The notes: generated from the letters alone by a model not told the origin. Numbered from the stretch's first letter, positions 1 through 9,460 are shown. The stretch: DNA of 64,000 nt from Alloacidobacterium sp963823845 (GCA_963823845.1 CAWGND010000018.1:62001-126000); one strand, 5' to 3'. Numbers and translations are program-made.

Positions 1-1282
1 TGATCTGCGGTCGAACGATGGGCGGGGCATAAGGCTTATCAGTGGTCTGAATAAGGAGCCCCGGAGTCCCGTTTTTGTCGATCATCGTGTAGTTCAGACT
101 TGAGTAGCGTCCATCACCCTGAATGTCGAGGATTTGTTCCTGCAGGGCCTGCGGGTTGACCGGCTTATTGACCTGCGCTTGGAAGTCTTTCTCGATGGCC
201 TTGGCGCTGCGGGGATCGGTGCCCTTGACTTCGATGAACTGAGGTTCTGGCGCTTGGCGGCGACGAGCTTCTCGCTCGGCGATGTACTGCTTCCAGGTAG
301 CCTCGTCGACCGAAAGCTTCGACAACATCGCCGCCTTGCCTTCGGCGACGTTATAGCCGGCCTTGATGAGGGCGTCAGCCTGGTTGTAATCCCTGGTGTT
401 GTACTTATCGAGCGGGACGCTGACGAGCAGATCGGCCTGCTCCATGCTGCGCATCTCATTTGCGGCGATGACCACGGAGATCGAGTGGCCAAGCACGCCA
501 AACGATGACAGGGATTCATTGGCCGACATGGGCTGGGTCTCAAGATGGACGGCCAGGATGAGGTCGGCGCCCATCTTCTTAGCTACGTCGACCGGGAGGT
601 TGTCGAGCAAGCCACCGTCGGCGAAGACATGCCCATCGACCCGCACCGGAGAAAAGAACCCCGGTAGAGACATCGTTGAGCGGAGGGCCACAGAGAACGA
701 GCCGCTGCTGAAAACATACGGCTTTGCGCTGACCAGATCGGTCGCGACACAACGGAATGGGATGGGCAACTGGTCAAAGTTCTGGATGGTCGAATAGGGC
801 AAAGCGACTTTGTCGATGACGAACTGCACCTCCTGCCCGGAATTGAATCCCTCCCGAAACCGGATCCCCTTCTTCAGGCCGAATTCGATGGAGCCGGGAT
901 AGAAGTAGGAGTCCTCTTTGCGGCGGTAGGTGAGGTTCTTGAATGGGATTTCGCCGCGCAGAACTGCGTTCCATTGGATTGAAGAGATGAATTCGCGGAT
1001 CTCGGCGGGGGTGCGGCCGGTGGCGTAAACCCCGCCGACCAGGCCCCCCATGCTGGTTCCGGCAACATAGCTGACCGGGATGTGGTGCTCCTCAAGCCAC
1101 TGAATTACGCCGATGTGGGCCAGACCGAGGGCGCCACCGCCTTCCAGCACGAGGCCAATCTTCTGGCGGTTGAGTGGCTGGTTTTGCGCGAGGGCTTGTT
1201 TGAAGCCGCTGACGAAGATGCCTCCCGCCAGAAAGAGAATTCCAACTGTTGGCCGCAGAAATTTGCTTGAGGTTCTCGTCAT
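1..1282 (-). CDS. Patatin-like phospholipase with following POTRA-like region (3' end outside window)
   Basis: The frame opens at ATG 1282 and stays open to the left edge, so about 427 residues of N-terminal sequence are present. A signal-like hydrophobic segment (residues about 10-32) precedes the patatin domain, which shows the oxyanion motif GGGALG, the nucleophile motif GTSMGG and the catalytic-dyad motif DGG. After the patatin domain (to about residue 310) comes a stretch resembling the linker and POTRA segment of PlpD/RssA-type fusions, in which a patatin is joined to an outer-membrane barrel. The family hydrolyses acyl chains of (phospho)lipids at the cell surface or outside. The barrel itself would lie outside the window, so that part is inference. 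The catalytic residues are all visible. Confidence 0.88.
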   Translation of the reverse strand, partial: MTRTSSKFLRPTVGILFLAGGIFVSGFKQALAQNQPLNRQKIGLVLEGGGALGLAHIGVIQWLEEHHIPVSYVAGTSMGGLVGGVYATGRTPAEIREFISSIQWNAVLRGEIPFKNLTYRRKEDSYFYPGSIEFGLKKGIRFREGFNSGQEVQFVIDKVALPYSTIQNFDQLPIPFRCVATDLVSAKPYVFSSGSFSVALRSTMSLPGFFSPVRVDGHVFADGGLLDNLPVDVAKKMGADLILAVHLETQPMSANESLSSFGVLGHSISVVIAANEMRSMEQADLLVSVPLDKYNTRDYNQADALIKAGYNVAEGKAAMLSKLSVDEATWKQYIAEREARRRQAPEPQFIEVKGTDPRSAKAIEKDFQAQVNKPVNPQALQEQILDIQGDGRYSSLNYTMIDKNGTPGLLIQTTDKPYAPPIVRPQI

Positions 1283-1464
1283 TTGCTTTTTCTCCGCACT
1301 GCCTCGCGCTAGATGCTGGCCGCGTTCATCGATGAGGATACACAAGATGAAAATGCCGCACCGTGCCGATTCCCAGATATGACATTGCCGGTAGGGGATT
1401 TGGTTCGGGACGGCTGTATTGGCCGGATGCTCCGGGCTCATCATTGTGGCTAGAGGGCCTTCGT

Positions 1465-1650
1465 ATGGCGACGACGGCGGCGGCGCGAACCGAAGTGACT
1501 CCGGAGGAGTATCTCAGCAGCATTTACGAGGTCGTCTGCGACCTCGTAGATGGTGAACTTCAGGAGAGGAATCTGGGCGAGTTCGAGCATTCGAAAACGA
1601 CGATGGCGATCATTTTGTGGTTCGGGCAGCACCGCGATGAATGGCGGTAA
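1465..1650 (+). pseudogene. Uma2-family (DUF820) endonuclease, N-terminal fragment
   Basis: The frame from ATG 1465 encodes about 61 residues resembling the start of Uma2/DUF820 proteins: a short threonine/alanine-rich lead, then EEYL, a C-D-x-V-D-G-E-L-x-E-R-N block and an H-S-K-T segment. Full-length members have about 180-200 residues and a PD-(D/E)XK nuclease fold whose catalytic aspartate and glutamate come later. Here the frame stops at TAA 1648 and I could not find the remainder in the other two frames downstream. I read it as a truncated remnant that cannot be catalytic. No partner gene is adjacent. Confidence 0.55.
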
Positions 1651-2016
1651 TTGCTACCAGCCGGAACAAGGGGGTACAGGGGCAACTTGAGTCGCTGGTG
1701 AGTCGCCAGAGAAGGGCCGATTCTTGAAGGCAGCATGGATATTGGCGATTTGCATCATTTCTACATACTGCATCCCATCCGAAAGTAGAGTAAAGGCCAC
1801 ACAGAGAAGATTGCCTGAGCCCGATTCATGGAAGAGAGGCCGGTCAACAGCGGGCCTTTATTTTGAGTGAGAGTCGTCGTGCAGAGCTTTCAATGCAGAT
1901 ATGAGGAAGAACAACAAATAGGCTGGTCCTAAATTAACTCCACACTACAGTTCAATCGTGTGGATTGAATAGACCCAAACGTTTCCATAGAAGTCATCGG
2001 GGATTGGTGACCGACG
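1651..2016. other. Non-coding stretch without a recognised gene
   Basis: No convincing gene is visible here. There is one short hairpin (TCCACAC with GTGTGGA, about 1940-1965). The stretch leads into the terminator-like hairpin at 2017. Confidence 0.4.
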
Positions 2017-2051
2017 GGGCTGGCGAGCGCTGCTCAAGCCAGCCCTTTTTT
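2017..2051 (+). terminator. Rho-independent terminator-like hairpin
   Basis: GGGCTGGC (2017-2024) pairs perfectly with GCCAGCCC (2038-2045) and is followed at once by six T (2046-2051). The shape is a strong plus-strand intrinsic terminator, yet no plus-strand gene is recognisable upstream other than the Uma2 fragment at 1465. It may end a non-coding or lost transcript. Confidence 0.6.
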
Positions 2052-2433
2052 CATCAGGCGCACGCAAACGCCTCCGCAACCCACCAAGGGTTTGCGGGAC
2101 CTGAAATGGTTTCTGCCGTCTCCCTGAGCATTACACCTGTGCCAAAATCGCCGCGTCCGGCTGATGGCAAATCCTGACCTACCGAGTTTTCAGCTCGAGT
2201 GTGAATGAAAGTCAGACATTCTCCTCACGACTGGGCCAAACGAGTTCACGGTACAGAACCACGTCTCGAAGATCTCGATTTTTCCTATAATCTCGGTTGC
2301 GCGAGCAATGCATGGAACACCATTTTGGCGTACCGTGACTGCGGGCAGTTGCGGAGCACTTAACGTGTTCGTTAATGTTGCTAGGATTCTTATCGATGCG
2401 TTCTGGTTCTCAGCAGTGCCTTAATATTGCTTC

Positions 2434-2488
2434 ACGGTGACGCCCTTTCACGGCGATAACACGGGTTCAAATCCCGTCGGGGACGCCA
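2434..2488 (+). pseudogene. tRNA-Glu (TTC) 3' fragment, possible attachment site
   Basis: The segment holds the 3' two thirds of a tRNA-Glu: an anticodon stem (CGCC/GGCG) enclosing loop CTTTCAC with anticodon TTC, a T arm with GGTTCAAATCC, and an acceptor 3' strand ending in GCCA at 2488. The matching 5' acceptor strand (GTCCCCG) and D arm are not found upstream, so this is a fragment, not a gene. A duplicated tRNA 3' end is the usual scar of tyrosine-recombinase integration. Only one copy lies in this window, so the island role is inferred. Confidence 0.7.
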
Positions 2489-2597
2489 AGTAAATCAATA
2501 ACTTAAGCCGTAGGGGCGAATCGCTGGAGAATATCGGGGACTCCACCTCCCCGCGGGAATCTACGTTCTGATGATGAATCCGCTGTGCGACCAGAAA

Positions 2598-3908
2598 CTA
2601 AACCCGCTTAACAAATCCCTCTTCCGTCGCTCTCGTATTGCGTACAAGCCACAACACCAAAAGCATTCCTAAAAACGGAACGAGTCCTGCAGCAATAATT
2701 ATGGGATCAAACGAGTGGCTGCCCATTGACTGACGAACATCGCTCAGATGTCCGACTAGGTAGAAGGCGAGGATTGTCCCGGCGCCGGCGGCACTTCCGC
2801 TTAGTCCGCTTACCGAAGCTACGGCATCACCATGGAATAGATCCGAGGGCAGGACATTTGCCATTGTGGAGAAAGCTGAATAAGCCAGCGACGCCAGACC
2901 AAAAAGGCCTGCAATAAGGTACAAGTTGGTTGTAAAGATGGTGGGGATCAGCGTCACTACACCAACGCCGCCGAAGACAACCAGTGCTTTGCGGGCAGCA
3001 CCGACTGACCATCCGCGCTTGATTAAGTAGCCGGAGAGTGCGCCTCCGAAGAAGTTACCAAGATCGGCGGCAATGAAGGGTATCCAAACGGCAATCAAGC
3101 CAGACTTAAGCTCGATCCCTTTTGCGACCAGATAAATCGGAAACCAGTCTGTAACAAAAAACCAGACTGGATCGGTAAATAACCTAGAAACGACAATCCC
3201 CCAAGTTTGAGGAAACCTCAGAAGATCGAACCATCTAAGAGATATCTTCCTCGACGCGTTGTTGTCTTCGCTTTTATCTAGTGTGATGTATTTCAATTCA
3301 GCGGGGCTGATACGCTCATGCTCTTCCGGTAATTGATAAAGCCAACGCCAGGCGATCAACCAAAGAAAGCCAAGCAAACCAGGAATCATGAATGCCGGAC
3401 GCCAACCCCAGCGAAAGTAGATTGGAAGAACCAGGAAAGGCGCGATTGCGCCTCCGATGGACGAGCCGCTGTCAAATAAGGCCGTGGCGAGCGCGCGCTC
3501 TTTTTTCGGAAACCACTCCGAGACCGCCTTGGTAGCAGCCGGCCAATTCGCAGATTCGCCTGCTCCCAGGAGAAAGCGAAACGTGGCAAAGCTGAAGAAG
3601 CCTTGCGACAACGCGGTCAGCATTGAGACAAGCGAATACCAGGCCACTGTGATCGTCATACCTCGTCGAGTCCCAATGCGATCCAGCAGGCGGCCGAATA
3701 CAGCCTGCCCCAAAGAGTAGGCGACGCGAAACGCGATCAGGATGCTAGCGTAATCGCCATTGGTCCACCGAAACTGCACCTTCAGGTAGGGAGCAAGCAG
3801 CGACAGGGTCTGACGATCGATGTAGTTGATAATCGTCGAGGCAAAAAGAATACCCCCGATCCACCAGCGCAACGACGGTATCGGCCGTGCTCTGTTGGAA
3901 AAGTTCAT
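2598..3908 (-). CDS. MFS transporter, hexuronate/anion-cation symporter type
   Basis: The 436-residue product is a 12-segment major-facilitator protein. It opens with the NYIDRQTLS motif typical of the ExuT/GudP (anion:cation symporter) branch and has the loop motif RLLDRIGTRRG between helices 2 and 3. I chose ATG 3908 because it overlaps the stop of the upstream deaminase as ATGA, which suggests translational coupling; a longer open frame upstream overlaps that gene and is not needed. Members import sugar acids such as hexuronates across the inner membrane. With NagB-like enzymes next to it, an amino-sugar or sugar-acid derivative is a reasonable substrate guess, but the substrate is not readable from sequence. 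Confidence 0.85.
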   Translation of the reverse strand: MNFSNRARPIPSLRWWIGGILFASTIINYIDRQTLSLLAPYLKVQFRWTNGDYASILIAFRVAYSLGQAVFGRLLDRIGTRRGMTITVAWYSLVSMLTALSQGFFSFATFRFLLGAGESANWPAATKAVSEWFPKKERALATALFDSGSSIGGAIAPFLVLPIYFRWGWRPAFMIPGLLGFLWLIAWRWLYQLPEEHERISPAELKYITLDKSEDNNASRKISLRWFDLLRFPQTWGIVVSRLFTDPVWFFVTDWFPIYLVAKGIELKSGLIAVWIPFIAADLGNFFGGALSGYLIKRGWSVGAARKALVVFGGVGVVTLIPTIFTTNLYLIAGLFGLASLAYSAFSTMANVLPSDLFHGDAVASVSGLSGSAAGAGTILAFYLVGHLSDVRQSMGSHSFDPIIIAAGLVPFLGMLLVLWLVRNTRATEEGFVKRV

Positions 3909-4678
3909 TTCAAAGACGCTGAGCTGATGGAGCCGGAATTCAACGTTCGATCCAACAGGGCTGCAGAGTCTTCGTCGAGATATACGGTGATGTTTGGATG
4001 CGTACGTAGAATAGACGCCGGCGCCATCGGAGTGATCTCGCCATTGAAACAGACTTGGATGGCCTGCGCCTTTTGCGGACCGGGTACGACTGCGATAAGT
4101 TCTTTCACTTTGAGAATCTGCTTTATGGACATCGATATCGCCTGCTTTGGCACTTCGGTGATATCGGAGAACCATGCTTCCCCCACTTGCTGGCGGCGGC
4201 AGGCCTCGTCGAGCGTGACAACCAGATAGGGCTCTTCCGTGTCGAAATTCGCCGGGGGATCGTTGAACGCAAGATGACCGTTCTCGCCGATTCCAAGAAA
4301 TGCAATGTCGATCGGGGCGGAAGCGATAGCCTCACTCGTGCTGCGCTGAACCGACGCAACGTCGCCATCACCGTCAAGCAAGTGGTATTTGGTGATTCCG
4401 GTCTTTTGGATGAGTTGTTCTAGGAGCATTCTGCGAAAGCTACCCGGATGAGTAATATTTAGGCCAATATATTCATCCAGGTGGAAGGCTTCCACCAGCC
4501 GCCAGTCAATTTCCGGAGCGCTGTCCAACTCTTCGAGGAATTCCTTCTGCGATGCCGCAGTTGCGGCTACGATGCGCGCCGAGCCATGGTCTTGAATCGC
4601 GGACCGAATTGCGGAAGCAGCCTGCTCTGCGGCAGCCTTACCCATGGAACGGCGGTCATGGAAGATTTTGAAATTCAT
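3905..4678 (-). CDS. Glucosamine-6-phosphate deaminase-like protein (copy 1)
   Basis: This 257-residue protein belongs to the NagB/6-phosphogluconolactonase superfamily. It shows the substrate-binding LDEYIGL block and the core GIGENGHLAFNDP block. NagB converts glucosamine-6-phosphate to fructose-6-phosphate and ammonia in the cytoplasm. The E. coli catalytic aspartate of the N-D-G-H block is asparagine here, as in Gram-positive NagB, so activity is still plausible. The start at 4678 removes a non-conserved upstream extension. Its stop overlaps the start of the MFS gene, and a second copy lies at 6200-6979; the two copies are clearly divergent, so they may act on different sugar phosphates. 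Confidence 0.85.
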   Translation of the reverse strand: MNFKIFHDRRSMGKAAAEQAASAIRSAIQDHGSARIVAATAASQKEFLEELDSAPEIDWRLVEAFHLDEYIGLNITHPGSFRRMLLEQLIQKTGITKYHLLDGDGDVASVQRSTSEAIASAPIDIAFLGIGENGHLAFNDPPANFDTEEPYLVVTLDEACRRQQVGEAWFSDITEVPKQAISMSIKQILKVKELIAVVPGPQKAQAIQVCFNGEITPMAPASILRTHPNITVYLDEDSAALLDRTLNSGSISSASLK

Positions 4679-4724
4679 TTGTGTGTGCCTTTGCTGAGCG
4701 GTTCTCTTCGTTTGGGACGATCGA

Positions 4725-6146
4725 CTATGAAGATGCGGGATAGTCCACGATTTCCTCATTATGCGGATCCCAGTAAAGTTTTTTGCCGCTCCAGTAGGAT
4801 TGAGCGGCCATGATGATCACAATCGAGTGCGAAAATCCATGATCGACATTCGCATTCGGCTGAACGCGCGATTGCATCGACTTGAGCCAGTTGGTTACGT
4901 GGATGACGCTGTCGTCACCGGGACCTTCTGAATTCGCCGTCTCTGCTCCAGCGACCTTTACGATTTCTTCGTGATCTCCGACGGGAGCGTTTATTGGCAA
5001 CGAGGTTTCTAGAACTGATCCGTCGTATTCACTTCTTCCGCCTTCGCTGCTCACGGTAAAGAGCGATGCTCCTTCACCGCCGTAGTTCGCAATGGTTCCA
5101 TCGCGACCCTGGATACGCGAGAAGCTCCGATAGCTATTACCAAAGACGGTTTTATATGTGTAGAGAAATCCCCTGGGATAGGTGACAGCGGCAACACAAG
5201 TGTCTGGGTTTTCTCGTCCGTCTTTCCATGCAAACACGCCTCCATTCGCCACTACACTTTCCGGATAACTTTCATCGGTCCACAGATGTACCAAGTCGCT
5301 CCCGTGGCTCATCCACTGATCGAAAATGCCGGAAGAGAATTTCTTGTAGAGTCTGAATTCAAGGTAGACGTGGGGATCGAACGGCTGATAGGGCTTTCCC
5401 AGCAACCACCGCTTCCAATCGGTGTCCTCTTCCTTAAGCTGTGATTTCCGGTCAAGCCATTCCTTCCACTGCATCTTGCGGTCCTCTAGCATTTCACGAG
5501 AGATCCCGGCATCAACATCAACAAAGCGCCAGCGTTCCTCATTGACATTCCACTCCTGCTCGATGTGGACAATGGAGCCGATGCGACCCGTTCGGATCAG
5601 ATCGCGCACCGCCAGTTGATAGGGCTCGCTGCGATGCTGCGAGCCGACCTGCACCACCTGCTTCGAGGCCTTCACTGTGTCACGAGCCTCTTTAGCTTCG
5701 GAGAGAACATTGGCAAATGGCTTCTCCACGTAGCAATCCTTACCGGCGCGCACAACGTCGACGCAAAGCTTCGCATGCTGAAAATCTCCGGTTGCGATCA
5801 TCACTCCATCAATGTCGTTGCGCGCGAGCATTTCTTCTGAGTATCTATAAGTTTGCGGAGTGAGACTGAAAGCCTCTTTCACCTGTGCAGCTCGCCTTTC
5901 GCTCGCGAGACTCCAGATATCGCATACCGCGACTGTCTCAACGGGAATTTGCTTCGAAGCCAATTGCACCATGTGCACATGCCCTTGACTGCGGCTACCA
6001 CATCCGAGTTGTCCGAGACGGATACGATCGTTCGCCCCGAGAATACGAGCATAGGAATGTGCATCGATTCCCGAGGCAAATGCGGCTCCTGCGGCCTGTT
6101 TAAGGAAGGTTCTACGGTCTGTACCGCTGTTAAGCTGATCGCTCAT
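4725..6146 (-). CDS. Tat-exported Gfo/Idh/MocA-family oxidoreductase
   Basis: The product has 473 residues. The N-terminus carries a twin-arginine signal (DRRTFLKQAAGAAFASG). A Rossmann NAD(P)-binding region follows (GQLGCGSRSQGH, residues about 45-60), with the conserved EKP motif near residue 145 and a C-terminal alpha/beta domain. Secreted members of this family, common in Acidobacteria, Bacteroidetes and Planctomycetes, use tightly bound NAD(H) in redox conversion of sugars or glycosides outside the cytoplasm. It sits between two NagB-like genes (46 nt to the next), all on one strand, so it probably belongs to the same sugar operon. The actual substrate cannot be told from sequence. Confidence 0.87.
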   Translation of the reverse strand: MSDQLNSGTDRRTFLKQAAGAAFASGIDAHSYARILGANDRIRLGQLGCGSRSQGHVHMVQLASKQIPVETVAVCDIWSLASERRAAQVKEAFSLTPQTYRYSEEMLARNDIDGVMIATGDFQHAKLCVDVVRAGKDCYVEKPFANVLSEAKEARDTVKASKQVVQVGSQHRSEPYQLAVRDLIRTGRIGSIVHIEQEWNVNEERWRFVDVDAGISREMLEDRKMQWKEWLDRKSQLKEEDTDWKRWLLGKPYQPFDPHVYLEFRLYKKFSSGIFDQWMSHGSDLVHLWTDESYPESVVANGGVFAWKDGRENPDTCVAAVTYPRGFLYTYKTVFGNSYRSFSRIQGRDGTIANYGGEGASLFTVSSEGGRSEYDGSVLETSLPINAPVGDHEEIVKVAGAETANSEGPGDDSVIHVTNWLKSMQSRVQPNANVDHGFSHSIVIIMAAQSYWSGKKLYWDPHNEEIVDYPASS

Positions 6147-6199
6147 CTTTACCTCCGCTCGCCACCGCTGTGTTGCGTGCTGTGTCGTCGTTCATACGC

Positions 6200-6979
6200 T
6201 TATGACTTAGGAAATACGTCATGTAACTCAGCCGCCGAGGCATCATCGAGATAGATCGTGGCATCAGGGTGGGTACGCAGTATGGTGGCAGGGCATTCCG
6301 TAGAGATTGCTCCCGTCAGACTGCGTCGCACGATGTGAGCCTTGCGACTGCCAGGAACAGAGACGATAAGCCATGGCACGCGCAATAGCGCAGGAATTGT
6401 GATGGTGATGGCGCGTTCAGGAACGTCAGCCACATTGGCGAACCAACCCTCGGCCGCCTGTTGCTCCCGGCACATAAGGTCAAGTTGGACAACCTTCACA
6501 TCCGCAGGATCATTGAAATCGGCTACCCCTGGATCGTTGAACGCCAGATGACCGTTTTCGCCAATTCCCATGAGGCAAAGCTGTGGCTCCGCAGCGCGTA
6601 GCTTCGCAGCATACTTCAGGCTGAACTCGTCGGCATCAGATGTAGTGCCATCCACTTCGTTGAATTCCTTCAAGGGGACCTTGTCCGTCAACTTTTCCCG
6701 CAGATATCGACGAAACGATGCTGGATGTTGAATTGGGAGCCCAATGTATTCGTCCATGTGAAAGCCTCGCACCTTGTTCCAGGGCAAATCTTTCATTTTG
6801 GTGAGCGCGTAAAGCATATCAAGTTGCGACGCGCCGGTAGCGAAGATTACATTGATCGTTTCCTGATGCGTTTCAATTTCTTTGATCGCTTCCGCAACTG
6901 CCCACGCTGCCGCATTTCCCATTGAGACAGCATCAGGATAAACTTCGACTTTTGCGTTTCCGGCTTTGAAACTCCGCAT
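6200..6979 (-). CDS. Glucosamine-6-phosphate deaminase-like protein (copy 2)
   Basis: The product is a 259-residue NagB-family protein with MDEYIGL and GIGENGHLAFNDP blocks and the family C-terminal S-x-x-C-P-A-T-I-L-R-T-H motif. It is a distant paralogue of the protein at 3905-4678, with the same block order but many substitutions between blocks. The cytoplasmic reaction expected is isomerisation plus deamination of glucosamine-6-phosphate. It lies 53 nt upstream of the Gfo/Idh/MocA gene. Two deaminase copies without NagA or a GlcNAc kinase nearby suggest the pathway input is not ordinary GlcNAc-6-phosphate. Confidence 0.84.
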   Translation of the reverse strand: MRSFKAGNAKVEVYPDAVSMGNAAAWAVAEAIKEIETHQETINVIFATGASQLDMLYALTKMKDLPWNKVRGFHMDEYIGLPIQHPASFRRYLREKLTDKVPLKEFNEVDGTTSDADEFSLKYAAKLRAAEPQLCLMGIGENGHLAFNDPGVADFNDPADVKVVQLDLMCREQQAAEGWFANVADVPERAITITIPALLRVPWLIVSVPGSRKAHIVRRSLTGAISTECPATILRTHPDATIYLDDASAAELHDVFPKS

Positions 6980-7056
6980 CTCTCCACTTCCTTACCGCAT
7001 TGTGCGCATCCGTATCGTCCGCCTCTTCGTGGACTCACGCTCAAGATATTCAATCT

Positions 7057-8208
7057 TCATTGTTGAGAAGAAATCACTCCTGGAATCCAGTGCAGAGCGT
7101 TGTCATGGTACAGCTTGTGCAAGACCCCGGCGGGCAGAGCCAACCCTTGCACATGCTGGCCCATGTATTCCAGCGAATCGGAGGTCGCGAAAAAACGCCA
7201 GTCGAAGGCATAGGAATTTTCCCACTCCTTCACCGCGTCCGGAACTTTTGCTTTCTCTGACAGTCCGAGATCCGTAGCGTAAATCAAGCGATCCTGATAC
7301 TTCTCAATGAACGCGATCGCATCTTGTCGAGGTAGCCTTACGATGTAAGGCATACGTGCGGCAATGTCTACCGCGAAGTTCGGGTAGCGATCTAAGTGAT
7401 CGCCTATTTGTTTGAAATCATCTTCCATGCTGCCAAGGTGCGCGCCAACAACACGGAGTTTTGGATTGTTTTCGAGAATGTGATCGCGGCCTACCAGGAT
7501 CGCCACCTTAGACGGGGCATTTGGCTTGTTGTACATATACCACTCAGGGTGGTGCGTGTAGTATTCGTAGTCCGCCGACTTCGGCGTTGGCGGCTCCCAG
7601 ATGCTGTTTGGATCGGCAAGGTGAGCAATGAGTGTTTTGTTGCGATCTGAAATTTCCTTGTAGATCGGCTCGAATACTGGATTGTCCGGCATCAGGTAGT
7701 CACCCTTCGGATCTTTAACTTGTTCGCCGATGTTCTTCCATATCTTCACTGCTGGCGCTTCGCGATCGAAATCCCGGTCGATTTCCGAAATCGCAGACTT
7801 CTTAAAGGAGGGTTCGCGGTAAAGGAAAGGATCGAATGTCGTACACATGGTGGCATGACCGCGGCTGATATTCACAAAATCCCAAACACGCTGCCGCTCC
7901 TGGTCCAGCGATTTCTGATCAGGATCACGGGCCACAACAATATTGAGGATGTGAAGGTTCAGCCGTTCAAGCAGGTTCACTAATTCTGGCGCGCCTTGAT
8001 AGACATGCGTGTGCGTGTCGATAGGGCCAAGCGCGGTGAACTGTTGAAGCTCTTGATCAGAAAATGGCCCGGCCACAGGCGTTACCACGCCCGACGATGA
8101 AGCGGTCGCTGATTGCCGATTGTCGCATCCGAATATTGCGAATACAAAACAAACAACCAAAATTACCAAGGTGAACTGCCATTGCATTCTGAAGGACGTT
8201 CTTCGCAT
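7057..8208 (-). CDS. Amidohydrolase-family lipoprotein
   Basis: The product is about 383 residues from ATG 8208; an in-frame ATG at 8256 is possible. A hydrophobic signal ends in a lipobox-like Phe-Gly-Cys, so the mature protein is probably lipid-anchored. The metal-binding pattern of the amidohydrolase_2 family is visible: DTHTHVY (HxH), GAHLGS (third His) and YATDLG (metal-binding Asp). Such enzymes hydrolyse or decarboxylate small ring or lactone substrates using one metal ion. It is followed by the NagB copy at 6979 on the same strand and preceded by a second amidohydrolase, making a transport/hydrolysis set with the MFS gene. The substrate is unknown. Confidence 0.82.
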   Translation of the reverse strand: MRRTSFRMQWQFTLVILVVCFVFAIFGCDNRQSATASSSGVVTPVAGPFSDQELQQFTALGPIDTHTHVYQGAPELVNLLERLNLHILNIVVARDPDQKSLDQERQRVWDFVNISRGHATMCTTFDPFLYREPSFKKSAISEIDRDFDREAPAVKIWKNIGEQVKDPKGDYLMPDNPVFEPIYKEISDRNKTLIAHLADPNSIWEPPTPKSADYEYYTHHPEWYMYNKPNAPSKVAILVGRDHILENNPKLRVVGAHLGSMEDDFKQIGDHLDRYPNFAVDIAARMPYIVRLPRQDAIAFIEKYQDRLIYATDLGLSEKAKVPDAVKEWENSYAFDWRFFATSDSLEYMGQHVQGLALPAGVLHKLYHDNALHWIPGVISSQQ

Positions 8209-8400
8209 GTCACGCTCACTTGAGTTGATTGAGGCAAGGTTTCTGATTGGCTTCACCTAAAATTGATTTTGGCTGAGAGTATCCCGGCCCACGAAACGCG
8301 CCTTTCGTATTGCGCAGCAAGCTAATATCCTCCGCAAGTTTGGAATTTAAGGTCTTGGAAATTGCCGTGATTCAAGGCTGAAGTCGTAAGCGTTCTGCTG

Positions 8401-9315
8401 CTATCGTTTGTCTGCCACGATTTGCTTTTCCTGCTCTTGAAGAATACGCCACATCGTCCCTGAGAAGATCATCTCCTGCGACTTCTCCGGAACTTCACAC
8501 TCGTGGAGCATCGCGTGGTATCGCAAAAGCGCACCATCAAACTCATCGAGTTCTCCGTTAAACACATCCGATCCAAATACTAGCTTCTCGAAGGCATTCG
8601 CTCCGCTTGCCGGAGTGTGAGGACTTACGATGCCGGTCCACCAAAAAATTGATTGAAAGAATCGGTAGTCATTCTTCTTTTTAAGCAGCGTTGATCCCGA
8701 CAAGTCGAAGTAAAGGTTGGGATCCCAGCGGCCAATCTCTGCGGCCTCGGCGTAATCAGGATTCCCCATATGAGCCCCGATAATCGTCAGCTTGGGCCAG
8801 TGCCGGGCGATCAGATCCAAACGGGTGACGCGGCTGCGATCGAAGCTGATATCCGCCGGTTGCTCCGGGTGAAGACGGTTGACGATGCCCGTGTGAAAGA
8901 GCAGCAGCATATGATATTTGTCGGCACGGTCATAGATAGGCCAATAGGAACGGTCGTCGTAGTTCTTTAGCGTGGAAGTGATCTCACCTAGTCCGCGAAA
9001 TCCTGCCTGATGAAATCGATCGATCTCGTCCAGAATATTCGGATCGTCGAGCTTGACATCCCCAAAGCCAACGAATCGAGTTGGGTTTTCCCTGATAAAT
9101 TTGCTGGCCGCTGGCAAACCTGCGGGCGTGGTGAGGAGGATTGCCATTCCATTCACAGCCTCTAGTTTGCCAAGAAGCTTCTGCAGGACGTCGGGCTCTC
9201 CGTTGTAGTGCACGTGAACATCTACCAAATTAGGTTTCCCAACCTGAGCCGATGTTGAAAACGCAATCGACAATGTCAAAAAGAGTAATAACCGTCGCTG
9301 ACTCGACCTGATCAA
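8401..9315 (-). CDS. Secreted amidohydrolase-family protein
   Basis: The product has 304 residues. A classical signal peptide (residues about 7-24, Ala-x-Ala-like end near TSAQ) precedes a TIM-barrel hydrolase with DVHVHYNG (HxH), GAHMGN and FGSDVFN, the metal ligands of amidohydrolase_2 proteins. It is paralogous in plan to the lipoprotein at 7057-8208 but shorter. It is the most upstream gene of the minus-strand catabolic cluster; a 7-bp inverted repeat lies at 9351-9376 where an operator would be expected. Both exported hydrolases probably act in the periplasm before uptake by the MFS transporter. Confidence 0.83.
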   Translation of the reverse strand: MIRSSQRRLLLFLTLSIAFSTSAQVGKPNLVDVHVHYNGEPDVLQKLLGKLEAVNGMAILLTTPAGLPAASKFIRENPTRFVGFGDVKLDDPNILDEIDRFHQAGFRGLGEITSTLKNYDDRSYWPIYDRADKYHMLLLFHTGIVNRLHPEQPADISFDRSRVTRLDLIARHWPKLTIIGAHMGNPDYAEAAEIGRWDPNLYFDLSGSTLLKKKNDYRFFQSIFWWTGIVSPHTPASGANAFEKLVFGSDVFNGELDEFDGALLRYHAMLHECEVPEKSQEMIFSGTMWRILQEQEKQIVADKR

Positions 9316-9350
9316 TTCCGTCTCTTTTCTATATGTTGTCCGTCGTTTAG

Positions 9351-9376
9351 GTGTCGGTGATCTATATTTCCGACAC
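9351..9376 (-). promoter_or_regulatory. Inverted repeat, possible operator of the catabolic cluster
   Basis: GTGTCGG (9351-9357) and CCGACAC (9370-9376) form a perfect 7-bp inverted repeat with a 12-nt AT-rich spacer, 36-61 nt upstream of the start at 9315. The size and position suit a dimeric repressor site. No regulator gene is adjacent, so the protein that would bind is unknown. Confidence 0.35.
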
Positions 9377-9460
9377 GCCCCCCCAATTCGATTGGGATAA
9401 GCCTATTGATTGCCAGCGGGATAACTCAAGACTTGTTTCACAATTGTCGGGAAAATTTTC

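Noticed and set aside
1965..2177. A 70-residue plus-strand reading frame across the terminator at 2017
   Set aside because: It runs through a strong intrinsic terminator and has no ribosome-binding site or motif.
2415..2488. Complete tRNA-Glu gene
   Set aside because: The 5' acceptor strand and D arm cannot be found; only the anticodon arm, T arm and 3' end are present.
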